64,000 nucleotides of DNA from Rathayibacter sp. VKM Ac-2879 (GTDB lineage Bacteria; Actinomycetota; Actinomycetes; Actinomycetales; Microbacteriaceae): assembly GCF_015351245.1 (NCBI RefSeq), contig NZ_JADKSO010000002.1:62001-126000 (forward strand). Reading direction: 5' to 3'. Each line of letters begins with the position of its first letter. Position 1 is the first letter of the stretch. Below, piece by piece: positions 53,718 to 61,922 of this stretch. The notes under the pieces are model-generated. The model did no database searches, was not told the origin of the DNA, and saw only the letters and a list, made by a program, of their open reading frames with translations. The translations under genes and the position numbers were made by a program.

Positions 53718-54359
53718 ATGACCGCCACGATCATCGATGCGAACGATCTCGACGCCCTGCGTCGGGTGGGGGAGGATCTCCGGGACGGGGCGACCGTCAT
53801 CGCGCAGACCGACACCAATTACGGGGTCTTCGCGAGTCCCTTCTCGAAGAGTGCGTGCGAGCGGCTGTATGCCATGAAGAAGCGCGACGGAGCGAAGCCG
53901 CTGACGCTGTTCCTGTCGACTCCCGCCGACTGGGTCACCTGGGCCCATGCGCCGCAGGGGATCGACATGGATCGGCTGGTCTCGGCATTCTGGCCCGGCC
54001 CGCTCAACGTGATCCTCGAGAAGAAGCCCGTCGTACCCGAGTGGGTCACCTCCGGCCAGTCGACCGTGTCGGTCGTGCACAACCTCAGTGCGCCGATCAA
54101 CCTTCTCTCGATCTTCAGCGGGCTCCCGCTCGCCGCGACCTCCGCCAACATCAGCGGGACGGTGTCCACAGGGCTCGTCGACTTCGATCTCGCTCTCGAG
54201 CATCTCGGTCGTGACACGGACTACATCGTCCGGAGCGGGCAGGTCCCCGAGTCGACCATGAGCAGCACGATCATCACGCTGGTGGGCACTCCGACGGTCG
54301 TCCGTCAGGGTGACCTCAGCGCCGAGGCCCTGCGCCGGGTGGTGCCGACCCTTGTCTGA
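53718..54359 (+). CDS. YrdC/Sua5-domain protein, cluster member 1
   Basis: A 213-residue protein consisting of a YrdC-like domain: GATVIAQTDTNYGVFASPFS, then ERLYAMKKRDGAKPLTLFLS (the K-x-R basic loop of Sua5/YrdC), SAFWPGPLNVIL and LAATSANISG, the conserved SANxSG motif. Sua5/TsaC enzymes form threonylcarbamoyl-AMP from threonine, bicarbonate and ATP. This copy lacks the Sua5 C-terminal domain, departs from the housekeeping TsaC sequences, and heads an operon with an exporter and an oxygenase, so a biosynthetic rather than tRNA-modifying role is likely. AAGGA precedes the ATG. Confidence 0.85.
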   Translation: MTATIIDANDLDALRRVGEDLRDGATVIAQTDTNYGVFASPFSKSACERLYAMKKRDGAKPLTLFLSTPADWVTWAHAPQGIDMDRLVSAFWPGPLNVILEKKPVVPEWVTSGQSTVSVVHNLSAPINLLSIFSGLPLAATSANISGTVSTGLVDFDLALEHLGRDTDYIVRSGQVPESTMSSTIITLVGTPTVVRQGDLSAEALRRVVPTLV

Positions 54360-55560
54360 GCGGACGCTGCCGGCACCGCAGCGGGCCGCTGGAGCTGCGC
54401 TCGTCACGGCGTACCGCGTGGTGTCGCGCGCCTACTTCCACCTCCCCGTGGTCGCCGTCTTCCTCCTCGCGCAGGGCTATTCCGTGGTGGCCGTAGCCTT
54501 GCTCCTCGCGCTCTACGGAGTCGTCGCCGCGCTCGCCGACGGACCTCTGGCCCCGGTGACGCGTCGGCTCTCCTCGGCGGGAGCCCTCGTCGCGGGCGAG
54601 GCCGTGAAGGTGGTCGGCCTCGTCCTTCTCGTCTTGAGCGTCGACCCGGTCGCCGTCCTCCTCAGCCAGGTGCTCGCCGGCTGCGGGTTCGCCCTGACCG
54701 CGGGGCGCGACGCGGCTCTCGCGTCCTCGCTGCGCGGCGGAGGGGATGCGCGCGCTCAGGAGAGCGGCGTGCAGAGCGGGATGTTCCTCGCGTCCTTCAC
54801 GGCCGGGGTCCTCGGCGCGATCTCTCTGACGGTATGGGACCGGCTGCCGTTCCTCCTGAGCGCGATCGTCTCGACCGTCGCGCTCGTCCTCGTCCTCGCT
54901 TCGCGCCTCCCGGTGCGCGAGCAGGAGGCGCGCGCCGCGACCCGTTCGCGAGCTCGGCCCGTCGGACTCCCCGCGACCATCCGATTCTGGTCGCTCTACT
55001 ACTCCGTCAACAGGGCGCTGCTCCTCGCCGCATACACCTTCCTCATCCCGCTCCTCCTGTTCTCCGAGCTCCGGCTCTCTCTGCCCGCCTTCGGAGCGGT
55101 GCTCGGCCTTTACACCCTCGCGGGCCTTCTCGCCGCTCGATTGTCGCCGCTCGTCGCGGGAAAGCCTCTCGTGTTCTGGCTCACGGCCTCGGCGCAGATC
55201 GTGGGACTCGCGTTGATGACCTTCGGCGTCCTCGGTGCGGCGATCGCCGGCCTCGCGCTTCTGGGAATAGCGGGAGGATTCGTCCGGCCGGCGACGATGA
55301 TCACGCTCGCCCCGGCGATGGACGCTCTCGACGATCGAGCGCGAGTGGCCGTCATGAGAGGCCTGGAGCGCCATCAGGGAATCCTGCAGGCCGTGCTCCT
55401 GGTGGGAGCGGGAATCGTCGTTGCCGCAACGGGGACGACCGCTTTGACAATGACGGCATATGTCGTTCTCGCCGTGATTGCGCAAGTCGTCGGCGCTATT
55501 CTCATTCTCGGTCCAGAGAGGCGCAAAAGGCGTCTCTCGACCGTTTCCGTGACAGAGTGA
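54352..55560 (+). CDS. MFS transporter, probable product exporter
   Basis: A 402-residue membrane protein with about twelve helices; recognisable MFS features are the FHLPVVAVFLLAQGYSV first helix region and RRKRRLS tail. The start is probably TTG 54352, overlapping the YrdC stop by eight bases; no ATG or GTG lies in a better position. As the only transporter of the cluster it is the natural exporter of, or immunity factor for, the product. Confidence 0.8.
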   Translation: MSERTLPAPQRAAGAALVTAYRVVSRAYFHLPVVAVFLLAQGYSVVAVALLLALYGVVAALADGPLAPVTRRLSSAGALVAGEAVKVVGLVLLVLSVDPVAVLLSQVLAGCGFALTAGRDAALASSLRGGGDARAQESGVQSGMFLASFTAGVLGAISLTVWDRLPFLLSAIVSTVALVLVLASRLPVREQEARAATRSRARPVGLPATIRFWSLYYSVNRALLLAAYTFLIPLLLFSELRLSLPAFGAVLGLYTLAGLLAARLSPLVAGKPLVFWLTASAQIVGLALMTFGVLGAAIAGLALLGIAGGFVRPATMITLAPAMDALDDRARVAVMRGLERHQGILQAVLLVGAGIVVAATGTTALTMTAYVVLAVIAQVVGAILILGPERRKRRLSTVSVTE

Positions 55561-55617
55561 CATATCGGGAGAAGCGGTCGACATCGACCGCTGACTCCCT
55601 CGACAAGGAGAGAAGAC

Positions 55618-56625
55618 ATGCAACCCATCTACACGTTCTCCGATTCCGATCGGAAAGATCTCCACGATTCCCTGCTCGCGATCGATCTCGATCCCTATAA
55701 GGACTACGACCGGTTCCGCGATGCGATCACGGCCCTCATCGACAGCGGTGCCGTGCCGCAGGGATTCGTCGACGCCCTCGCTCGCATCCGCCGCGAGCGC
55801 GCCGACAAGATCACCTATGCGCACCTGATCGCCAACAATCCCGTCGACGACGAGATCCCGTGGCTCGACCAGGACGACGCCCTCGCGGACAAGTACCGCA
55901 AGAAGCTCACCTTCGTGGGCGAGGGACTGCTCGAACTGCAGTCGCAGTACCTCGGTTCGCCCTTGTTGGCCTACGCGACCCGCAACAACGGCGACTTCTT
56001 CCAGGACGTCTATGCCGACAACCGTTTCTCGGGCACTCAGACCCAGAAGACCGACGGCGAGCTGTACTGGCACAACGAGCGCACCGCGCACCCCGTGCGC
56101 GCCGACTTCATCTCGCTCCTGGGGCTGCGTACGCCCGAGACCGACCTGGTCTACACGAAGTACGTCGACGGCCGCGAGATCCTCCGCTTCATCTCGCCCG
56201 AGAACCAGGCGCTCCTGCGCGAGGCGGTCTACATCACCCCGTTCGACGAGCTCTCGAAGGCGCAGAACAAGAACCAGATCGTCTCCGAGCAGCACGCCCT
56301 GCTCGAGAACGAGCACAGCTTCCGCTATTACGACACCCGCACCGTGCCGGCGGACCCGGACGACATCGTCCACTACCGCGCGCTCTGGCAGTTCCGCGAC
56401 GCGCTCTCGAAGGTCAACGAGCAATACCACCGCATCCGTGACGCGGAGCTCCTCATCATCGCGAACCAGGACGGTCTGCACAGCCGTCAGCTCGTCGACG
56501 TCCAGGACCGTGAGAAGACCCGCTTCCGCTGGCTGCTCAAGACCTACTCGTTCCGCGACAGTGCCACCTCCGACCGACACTCCGACTACTGGCTCGACGG
56601 CGTCCGCGGCCGGGTCAAGGACTGA
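55618..56625 (+). CDS. Clavaminate-synthase-like Fe(II)/2-oxoglutarate oxygenase
   Basis: A 335-residue non-haem iron oxygenase. The metal triad is visible as His152-x-Glu154 (YWHNERTAH) and the distal His288 (QDGLHSRQ), followed by Arg302 or Arg304 for 2-oxoglutarate. The H-x-E form rather than H-x-D, and the ERTAHPVRADFISLLGLR segment, are those of the clavaminate synthase/VioC/AsnO group, which hydroxylate or desaturate free amino acids, often arginine or asparagine. An AGGAGAG-type ribosome site lies before the ATG. Third gene of the cluster. Confidence 0.85.
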   Translation: MQPIYTFSDSDRKDLHDSLLAIDLDPYKDYDRFRDAITALIDSGAVPQGFVDALARIRRERADKITYAHLIANNPVDDEIPWLDQDDALADKYRKKLTFVGEGLLELQSQYLGSPLLAYATRNNGDFFQDVYADNRFSGTQTQKTDGELYWHNERTAHPVRADFISLLGLRTPETDLVYTKYVDGREILRFISPENQALLREAVYITPFDELSKAQNKNQIVSEQHALLENEHSFRYYDTRTVPADPDDIVHYRALWQFRDALSKVNEQYHRIRDAELLIIANQDGLHSRQLVDVQDREKTRFRWLLKTYSFRDSATSDRHSDYWLDGVRGRVKD

Positions 56626-56640
56626 GAGAAAGGAAACACC

Positions 56641-57138
56641 ATGGTCGATCTCACACGAGGGGTCCCGCCCCACCCGCTCGAGTTCCTTCCGCCTGTCGCG
56701 CCGCTCGAGGTCGGCAGCGACGACGTCACCGACGGCGCCGAGCTCGCCGAGGCCCAGCGCGGAGGCGACACCAGCCCCGCCCTGCGCTGGTCGCCGGGCC
56801 CGGAGGGGACCGCCTCCTACGCCGTGACGGTGTTCGATGCCGACGCACCCACCCTCGGCGGCATCTACCACTGGGTGCTCGTCGACATCCCGAGCACGGT
56901 CACCGAGCTGCCGGCGGGGGTGACGGACGTCGGACGCCCGGCCCGCAACGACCTCGGCACGACGACCTTCGTCGGCGCCGCGCCGCCCCCGGGGGACCGG
57001 CCGCACCGCTACCTCTTCACGGTGCATGCCCTCCAGGCGGAGTCGCTGCCAATCGACGAGCAGACGCCCGCTGCGCTCGTGGGCTTCCACCTCACCGTGA
57101 ACACGATCGCCCGCGGGTCGATCACCGCGACGGCCTGA
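56641..57138 (+). CDS. YbhB/YbcL-type phosphatidylethanolamine-binding-protein (PEBP) homologue
   Basis: A 165-residue PEBP protein: SPALRWSPGPEGTASYAVTV, FDADAPTLGGIYHWVLVDIP (the D-D-A-P and HW pocket motifs) and RYLFTVHAL near the C-terminus. It begins 15 bases after the oxygenase stop, with GAGAAAGGAA as ribosome site. PEBP proteins bind phosphate-containing ligands; a catalytic or protective role in the cluster is unknown. A very strong hairpin follows. Confidence 0.9.
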   Translation: MVDLTRGVPPHPLEFLPPVAPLEVGSDDVTDGAELAEAQRGGDTSPALRWSPGPEGTASYAVTVFDADAPTLGGIYHWVLVDIPSTVTELPAGVTDVGRPARNDLGTTTFVGAAPPPGDRPHRYLFTVHALQAESLPIDEQTPAALVGFHLTVNTIARGSITATA

Positions 57139-57144
57139 GCGCCT

Positions 57145-57202
57145 CGACCGGGCGCGCGCACCCGGCCGGCCCGATGGCCGGCTCCGTGCGCGCGCCCGGT
57201 CG
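57145..57202 (+). terminator. Very long hairpin closing the cluster
   Basis: CGACCGGGCGCGCGCAC (57145-57161) and GTGCGCGCGCCCGGTCG (57186-57202) are perfect 17-base complements, and the 24-base interior contains CCGGCC/GGCCGG forming a second stem. It follows the PEBP stop by six bases and precedes the second YrdC gene by 100 bases. No U tract. Confidence 0.85.
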
Positions 57203-57302
57203 GCACGAGCGGGGGAGCTCCAGCCGCCCTGACGGCATGGGCTAGGCTTCCGCACGGCCAGGGCCGAGCCCATGGCGTTCTGGACACCACGAAAGGGAAA
57301 GA

Positions 57303-58082
57303 ATGACCAGCACGAGCGTGATCGAGTGGCGTGAGCAGACTCCCGCGGAGGCGGTGGAGGCGCTCGCCGCTCCCGGCGGGCTCGTCGTGTGCGCCACCAA
57401 GGTCGGCTACATCCTCATGACCACCGACGGCGCCGGCCTCGAGCGCAAGTTCTCGGCCAAGCAGCGCAACCGCAACAAGCCCGGCGTCGTCCTCTGCTCG
57501 AGCATCGAGCAGCTGACCGAGCTGGCCGAGCTCAACGACGAGATCCTGGCGTTCTACCAGGCGCACTGGGACCAGGACATCCTGCTCGGCTGCATCCTCC
57601 CGTGGAAGCCGGAGGCCGTCGACCTGATCGACGAGGACGCCCGCGAGCTCGTGCGCGACGGACGCGGCACCAGCTGCTTCGTCATCCGCTTCGGCCGCCC
57701 GGCCGAGCAGCTCGTCACCACCCTGTGGGAGCAGAGCCGCACCCTCACCTTCGCGAGCTCCGCCAACCCCTCGGGCGTCGGCAACCGCGGCCGCGTCGCC
57801 AACATCGGCGAGCGGATCGAGAACGAGGCCGACATCATCGTCGCCGCCGACGGCTACGTCGCATCGATCCAGCCGGACAAGGACGAGGAGTCGCGCCACG
57901 AGCAGGGCGTCATGGTCTCGATGGTCGACGCCTCCGGCGCGCTCGTCCCGGCGCAGGGCGGCCAGCGCTCGATCACGCCCGGCCCGGTGCTCATCCGTCG
58001 TGGCCTCGACTACGAGCGCATCATGGTCAACCTCGCCGAGCACTTCACCTCGTGGGACTACCGCCAGGGCGAGTACTACTGA
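57303..58082 (+). CDS. YrdC/Sua5-domain protein, cluster member 2
   Basis: A 259-residue YrdC-like protein: GGLVVCATKVGYILMTTDGA, KFSAKQRNRNKPGVVLCSS (K-x-R loop in KQRNRNKP) and LTFASSANPSGVGNRGRVAN with the SANPSG motif. It is clearly divergent from both cluster member 1 and housekeeping TsaC. AAAGGGAAAGA precedes the ATG. It is separated from the cluster by a terminator but lies next to it on the same strand. Likely makes an aminoacyl- or carbamoyl-adenylate; substrate unknown. Confidence 0.85.
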   Translation: MTSTSVIEWREQTPAEAVEALAAPGGLVVCATKVGYILMTTDGAGLERKFSAKQRNRNKPGVVLCSSIEQLTELAELNDEILAFYQAHWDQDILLGCILPWKPEAVDLIDEDARELVRDGRGTSCFVIRFGRPAEQLVTTLWEQSRTLTFASSANPSGVGNRGRVANIGERIENEADIIVAADGYVASIQPDKDEESRHEQGVMVSMVDASGALVPAQGGQRSITPGPVLIRRGLDYERIMVNLAEHFTSWDYRQGEYY

Positions 58083-58166
58083 TCCCGTCGACACGCTGAC
58101 ACCGGCGACGCCGGCGCTCGGAGGCGACTTCGCCTCGACGCCGGCGTTCGTCGTCCCCTGCGTCGG

Positions 58167-58805
58167 CTACAGCTCCAGGACGTCCCCGGGGGCCAGGGCG
58201 TGGTACTCGCCGCCGCCCTCGCGCGTCGCCCAGCCGAGGCGGTCGTGCGCCAGGGAGACCCCCGCCTCCGACAGCACGCGCTCGTGGGTGGCGAACGCGT
58301 GGCGCGGGGCCACGTCGAGGACGAAGTCCATCGCCTCCGCGATCTTCATCCACGGCGCTCCCGCCGGTGCGGCCAGTACGTCGACGTCGATTCCCGTGGG
58401 GATCGTGAACGAGTCCCCCGCGTAGTAGAGCCGAGCGTCGACGAGCACGCCCACGTTGTCGACCACGGGAATGGTCCGGTGGATCACCGCGTGTCGCGAG
58501 CCGAAGAACCGCAGTTCGAACGGGCCCACCCTCACCACGTCGCCCTCGGCCACCGTCTCGACGTCGAAGCCGTGCGCTGCGGCGGCCACTCCGGCCGGTC
58601 CGAAGATGCGGAGGGAGGGATTCGCGGCCCGCAGGCGCTCGAGCTGCTCGGCGGTCCAGTGGTCGGCGTGCTCGTGGGTGATCACCACCGCGACAGTGGC
58701 ACTCGTGCCCTCCACGGGGCGAGTGAAGGAGCCGGGGTCGAGGACGAGCCGCGCGCCCGCCTCCTCGACAAGGACGGTCGCGTGCTCGAGTTTCGTCAGT
58801 CGCAT
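58167..58805 (-). CDS. MBL-fold metallohydrolase
   Basis: A 212-residue beta-lactamase-fold protein of the UlaG/YtnP-like group: LEHATVLVEEAGARLVLDPG, ITHEHADHW (zinc ligands H-x-H-x-D-H), YYAGDSF and a late FATHERVL with the final His. Hydrolase of unknown substrate. Convergent with the YrdC gene. Confidence 0.9.
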   Translation of the reverse strand: MRLTKLEHATVLVEEAGARLVLDPGSFTRPVEGTSATVAVVITHEHADHWTAEQLERLRAANPSLRIFGPAGVAAAAHGFDVETVAEGDVVRVGPFELRFFGSRHAVIHRTIPVVDNVGVLVDARLYYAGDSFTIPTGIDVDVLAAPAGAPWMKIAEAMDFVLDVAPRHAFATHERVLSEAGVSLAHDRLGWATREGGGEYHALAPGDVLEL

Positions 58806-58947
58806 GGCGTCGAGCTAAGCGCGCGACTCCGCGCCTGGCAAGCGGGAAGGTCGAGCGGGGGAGGCCCGGGGGTGCCCAGTCCGCGCTCGCCGCCCGATTT
58901 GCATCCCCGGCAATCGATGTGCCACACTCTTCGAGTTGCAAAAACGC

Positions 58948-59023
58948 GGCCCCATCGTTTAGCGGCCTAGGACGTCGCCCTCTCACGGCGGTAACGCGGG
59001 TTCAAATCCCGCTGGGGTCACCA
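58948..59023 (+). tRNA. tRNA-Glu (anticodon CUC)
   Basis: The cloverleaf folds completely: acceptor GGCCCCA/TGGGGTC, D arm TTTAGCGGCCTAGGAC, anticodon arm CGCCC-T-CTC-A-CGGCG with anticodon CTC (58980-58983 region), T arm GCGGG-TTCAAAT-CCCGC, discriminator A59020, and an encoded CCA at 59021-59023. Confidence 0.97.
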
Positions 59024-59033
59024 CGACAACACC

Positions 59034-59068
59034 AAAAGAACCTCCGGTTTTCCGGGGGTTCTTTTGCG
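59034..59068 (+). terminator. Rho-independent terminator after tRNA-Glu
   Basis: AAAAGAACC.CCGG pairs with CCGG.GGTTCTTTT around a short T-rich loop; the descending arm ends in TTCTTTT. Being AT-flanked and symmetric it could serve transcription from both directions. Confidence 0.88.
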
Positions 59069-59132
59069 TTTCCGGAGGTGCTGCGCGCGCCGCTCGATGA
59101 GCGCGCGCCCGACGGCGGCGCTAGGATCGCTG

Positions 59133-59262
59133 TCGCGAAGGGGAGTATCCCGACCTTCCTGCTCCCGTCAGTACGCATCGCCCCAGCGCGGTGCCGGGGC
59201 CAGGGCGGGCGACGCGGGCCGGCTCGGCCGTCCGCTCCCCGGGGAGAGACTTTCGGAACCCC
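59133..59262 (+). promoter_or_regulatory. yybP-ykoY manganese riboswitch
   Basis: The two conserved loops of the Mn2+ riboswitch are present in order: AAGGGGAGTATCCCGACC at 59138-59155 and CCGGGGAGAGACTTTCGG at 59239-59256, separated by GC-rich stem sequence. Downstream at 59282 lies a TerC-family gene, a known target class of this riboswitch. Confidence 0.85.
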
Positions 59263-59281
59263 GCTCACCCGGAAGGCCCTC

Positions 59282-60319
59282 ATGCTCGATCTGCCCCTCT
59301 GGTTCGTGGTCGGCTCCTTCGTCGTCCTCGTCGTGATCCTCGCCGCCGACCTCCTGCTGGTCTTCGCGCGCCCGCACGTGCCGAGCCTCAAGGAGTCGAG
59401 CCTCTGGGTCGGCTTCTACGTCGCGCTCGCGCTCGTGTTCGCCCTCGTCCTGATGGTGATGGGCGGCGGCGAGACCGCCGGCCAGTTCGTCGCCGGCTGG
59501 CTCACCGAGTACAGCCTCTCGATCGACAACCTGTTCGTCTTCGTCATCATCGTGGGCCGCTTCGCGGTGCCCGCGAAGCTGCAGCAGCAGGTGCTGATGG
59601 TGGGCATCATCGTCGCGCTCGTCTTCCGCGGCATCTTCATCCTGCTCGGCGCGCAGCTCATCGAGAGCTTCAGCTGGATCTTCTACCTCTTCGGCGCCTT
59701 CCTCGTCTACACGGCCGTCAAGCAGGCGTTCGGCAAGGAGGACGAAGACGAGGGGACCGACAACGTCCTGATCCGTCTCCTGCGCCGGCGCGTGAACATC
59801 TCGGACAGCTTCGACGGCTCGAAGCTCCGCACGACGATCGACGGCACGCGCTACTTCACTCCGATGGTGATCGTGTTCCTCGCCATCGGATCGACGGATC
59901 TGCTCTTCGCGCTCGACTCGATCCCGGCGATCTTCGGCATCACCGAGAGCCCGTTCATCGTCTTCACCGCCAACCTCTTCGCCTTGATGGGCCTGCGCCA
60001 GCTCTACTTCCTCCTCGGCGGCCTCATCGACAAGCTCGACTACCTCAAATACGGGATCGCGTTCATCCTCGCCTTCATCGGCGTCAAGCTGGTGTTGCAC
60101 GCCCTGCACGAGAACGAGCTGCCCTTCCTCAACGGAGGCGAGGGCGTGCCGGTGTGGGACATCGACACCGTGACCTCGCTCGTGGTCATCCTCGCCAGCA
60201 TGACCGTCGCGACCGGGGCGAGTCTGGTGAAGATGCGCCGCGAGCACCGCCACATCGAACTGCACGACGGACACCCGGAGGTCGTCGCCGACGCCCCCGT
60301 CCGTCCCGACCAGAAGTGA
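59282..60319 (+). CDS. TerC family membrane protein (Alx-like)
   Basis: A 345-residue TerC protein with about nine helices; LSIDNLFVFVIIV and the later STDLLFALDSIPAIFGIT are the paired acidic motifs of the family. Both YTAVKQAF and KLVLHAL follow as expected. Under a manganese riboswitch, the likely role is Mn2+ export or metalation of secreted proteins, as in MeeF/YkoY. The ATG lies seven bases after a GGAAGG-like site. Confidence 0.93.
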   Translation: MLDLPLWFVVGSFVVLVVILAADLLLVFARPHVPSLKESSLWVGFYVALALVFALVLMVMGGGETAGQFVAGWLTEYSLSIDNLFVFVIIVGRFAVPAKLQQQVLMVGIIVALVFRGIFILLGAQLIESFSWIFYLFGAFLVYTAVKQAFGKEDEDEGTDNVLIRLLRRRVNISDSFDGSKLRTTIDGTRYFTPMVIVFLAIGSTDLLFALDSIPAIFGITESPFIVFTANLFALMGLRQLYFLLGGLIDKLDYLKYGIAFILAFIGVKLVLHALHENELPFLNGGEGVPVWDIDTVTSLVVILASMTVATGASLVKMRREHRHIELHDGHPEVVADAPVRPDQK

Positions 60320-60326
60320 GCACCGG

Positions 60327-61103
60327 ATGACCTCCACCTCCGTCGAGCTGCCCCAGGGCGTGTTGCGGCTCTCGGTGACCAGCAGCACCGATGTCGGCTC
60401 GGTGCGTCGGGTCAACGAGGACGCCCTCCTCGTCGAGGACGCGCTCGTCGCCGTCGCCGACGGCATGGGCGGGCACGCGCGGGGCGACCTCGCGAGTGCG
60501 ACCGCCGTGGCCGCGCTCCGCGCCCATGCCCCGGCCCGGCCCGGCCCGGTGGAGGCGGTCTTCGATCTGGTCGAGTCCGCCAACGCCGCGGTGCGCGGCC
60601 TCGACGTCGGAGGCGCGCTCTGCGGCACGACCCTCACCGGGCTGACGCTCGTGAGCGCCGAGGGCGGCGGGCCGGCGCGCTGGGCTCTCTTCAACGTCGG
60701 CGACTCGCGGGTGTACCGCTGGGACGGGGTGGGGATCGAGCAGCTGACCGTCGATCACTCGGCGGTGCAGGAGCTGGTCGCCGCGGGCCTTCTCACGCGC
60801 GAGTCGGCGGAGTCGCATCCCGACCGCAACATCGTCACGCGTGCCCTGGGCGCCGACGACGAGGTGGAGACCGACGTCTGGACCCTGCCCATCGTGGCGC
60901 GCGCGAGCTATCTCCTGTGCTCGGACGGTCTCACGAAGGAGCTCAGCGACGAGCGGATCGCCGCGCTCTTCGCGCGGCGCGACTCCGGCTCTCTCGCCTC
61001 CACCGGCCTCGCGTCGGCGCTCGTGGGGGCCGCCGTCCAGGCGGGCGGACGCGACAACGTGACCGTCGTCGTCGTCGACGCCGTGCTCGAGCCCCGCACC
61101 TGA
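60327..61103 (+). CDS. PP2C-type serine/threonine protein phosphatase
   Basis: A 258-residue soluble PP2C: NEDALLVEDALVAVADGMGG (the D-G-x-G metal Asp), LFNVGDSRVYRWDG, SHPDRNIVTRALGADD and GGRDNVTVVVVD, the four metal-binding blocks of the family. Starts seven bases after terC, so probably co-transcribed. Target kinases or substrates are unknown. Confidence 0.92.
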   Translation: MTSTSVELPQGVLRLSVTSSTDVGSVRRVNEDALLVEDALVAVADGMGGHARGDLASATAVAALRAHAPARPGPVEAVFDLVESANAAVRGLDVGGALCGTTLTGLTLVSAEGGGPARWALFNVGDSRVYRWDGVGIEQLTVDHSAVQELVAAGLLTRESAESHPDRNIVTRALGADDEVETDVWTLPIVARASYLLCSDGLTKELSDERIAALFARRDSGSLASTGLASALVGAAVQAGGRDNVTVVVVDAVLEPRT

Positions 61104-61175
61104 TCGCCCTCCCCACCCGCGGAAGCGTCCCAGTTGCACCTGCGATACGTGCCAGAGCCTTGACATACTGGTCGG

Positions 61176-61742
61176 ATGGACACAGTCGAAGCTCTCGACC
61201 GCGCGAAGACGCGCTTCGCAGAGGGTGACGTCCGGGGCGCCGTCTCGCTGCTCGAGCGTTGTGTCGAAGCCGACCCGACCTGGCTGGATCCGCGAATCCT
61301 CCTCTCTGAGCTGTACCGCCGTTCGGGTGACCTGATCGAGGCCGGACGCTGGGGCTACCTGATCGAGAGCGGCGCCGCCCCGGAGGAGCTGCACGCCTTC
61401 GAACGCGCGCTCGTGCGTTCTGAGGAGGATCCCTTCGAGCTTGCGGAACGCGCCCTCGTGCAGCCCCTCGAGCTCGCCTCCGAATCGGAGCACGCGGCAA
61501 AGATGCTGGCTGCTCTGCCCGGCAGGCTCGAGGCGGCGGCGCGGCTCGAGGCCGAGGCGCCGGACCCCGGCGAGGGGGAGTGGTACGAGCACGAGGCGCT
61601 CGCGCCCCCGCGTCGCGGTGGCATCGTCGGGATGCTCGGCGCGGCGGTCGGCGCCGTCTTCGTGGTGATCGGCGTGGTGGTGGGGGCCGCGGCGCTGCTC
61701 GTCGTGCCCGCTCTGCTGATCGCCATGCTGGTCTCGCCGTGA
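61176..61742 (+). CDS. DUF6584 family protein
   Basis: A 188-residue protein: residues 5-60 are a TPR-like pair of helices (AKTRFAEGDVRGAVSLLERC, DLIEAGRWGYLIESG), then a Glu-rich region and a C-terminal hydrophobic segment (about 152-185) that would anchor it. The start matches DUF6584. Function unknown. Confidence 0.75.
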   Translation: MDTVEALDRAKTRFAEGDVRGAVSLLERCVEADPTWLDPRILLSELYRRSGDLIEAGRWGYLIESGAAPEELHAFERALVRSEEDPFELAERALVQPLELASESEHAAKMLAALPGRLEAAARLEAEAPDPGEGEWYEHEALAPPRRGGIVGMLGAAVGAVFVVIGVVVGAAALLVVPALLIAMLVSP

Positions 61743-61807
61743 CTCCGGGGAGGCGCCGCTCTCGCGCCTCCCGCCTCCGCGCGGGGACGCGATGCTATCC
61801 TCGGGCA

Positions 61808-61858
61808 ATGCTGCTGGGCCGGTTCCTCCTTCTCCGCCGCGGCGAGACCTCGATCTGA
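61808..61858 (+). CDS. Leucine-codon-rich leader peptide before leuC
   Basis: A 16-codon frame, MLLGRFLLLRRGETSI, with five leucine codons (two CTG, two CTC, one CTT) within the first nine. It sits 65 bases upstream of leuC, and TATCCT at about 61795 could be its -10, leaving a leaderless or nearly leaderless mRNA. Leucine-sensing leader peptides are used to control leu genes in actinobacteria. I could not draw the competing stems with confidence. Confidence 0.72.
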   Translation: MLLGRFLLLRRGETSI

Positions 61859-61922
61859 CAGGCCTCCCCTCGTCGCGGTGTCTCTCGTGGGCTGACCACC
61901 ACATCGGAAAAGGAAGCACGAC

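Noticed and set aside
53718-54359. Naming the first YrdC protein as housekeeping TsaC/Sua5
   Set aside because: The family is certain but the genomic context with an oxygenase and exporter, and a second divergent copy nearby, make a tRNA role unproven.
58806-58947. Promoter or small gene between the MBL gene and tRNA-Glu
   Set aside because: About 140 bases with no clear -35/-10 or frame; likely just promoters.
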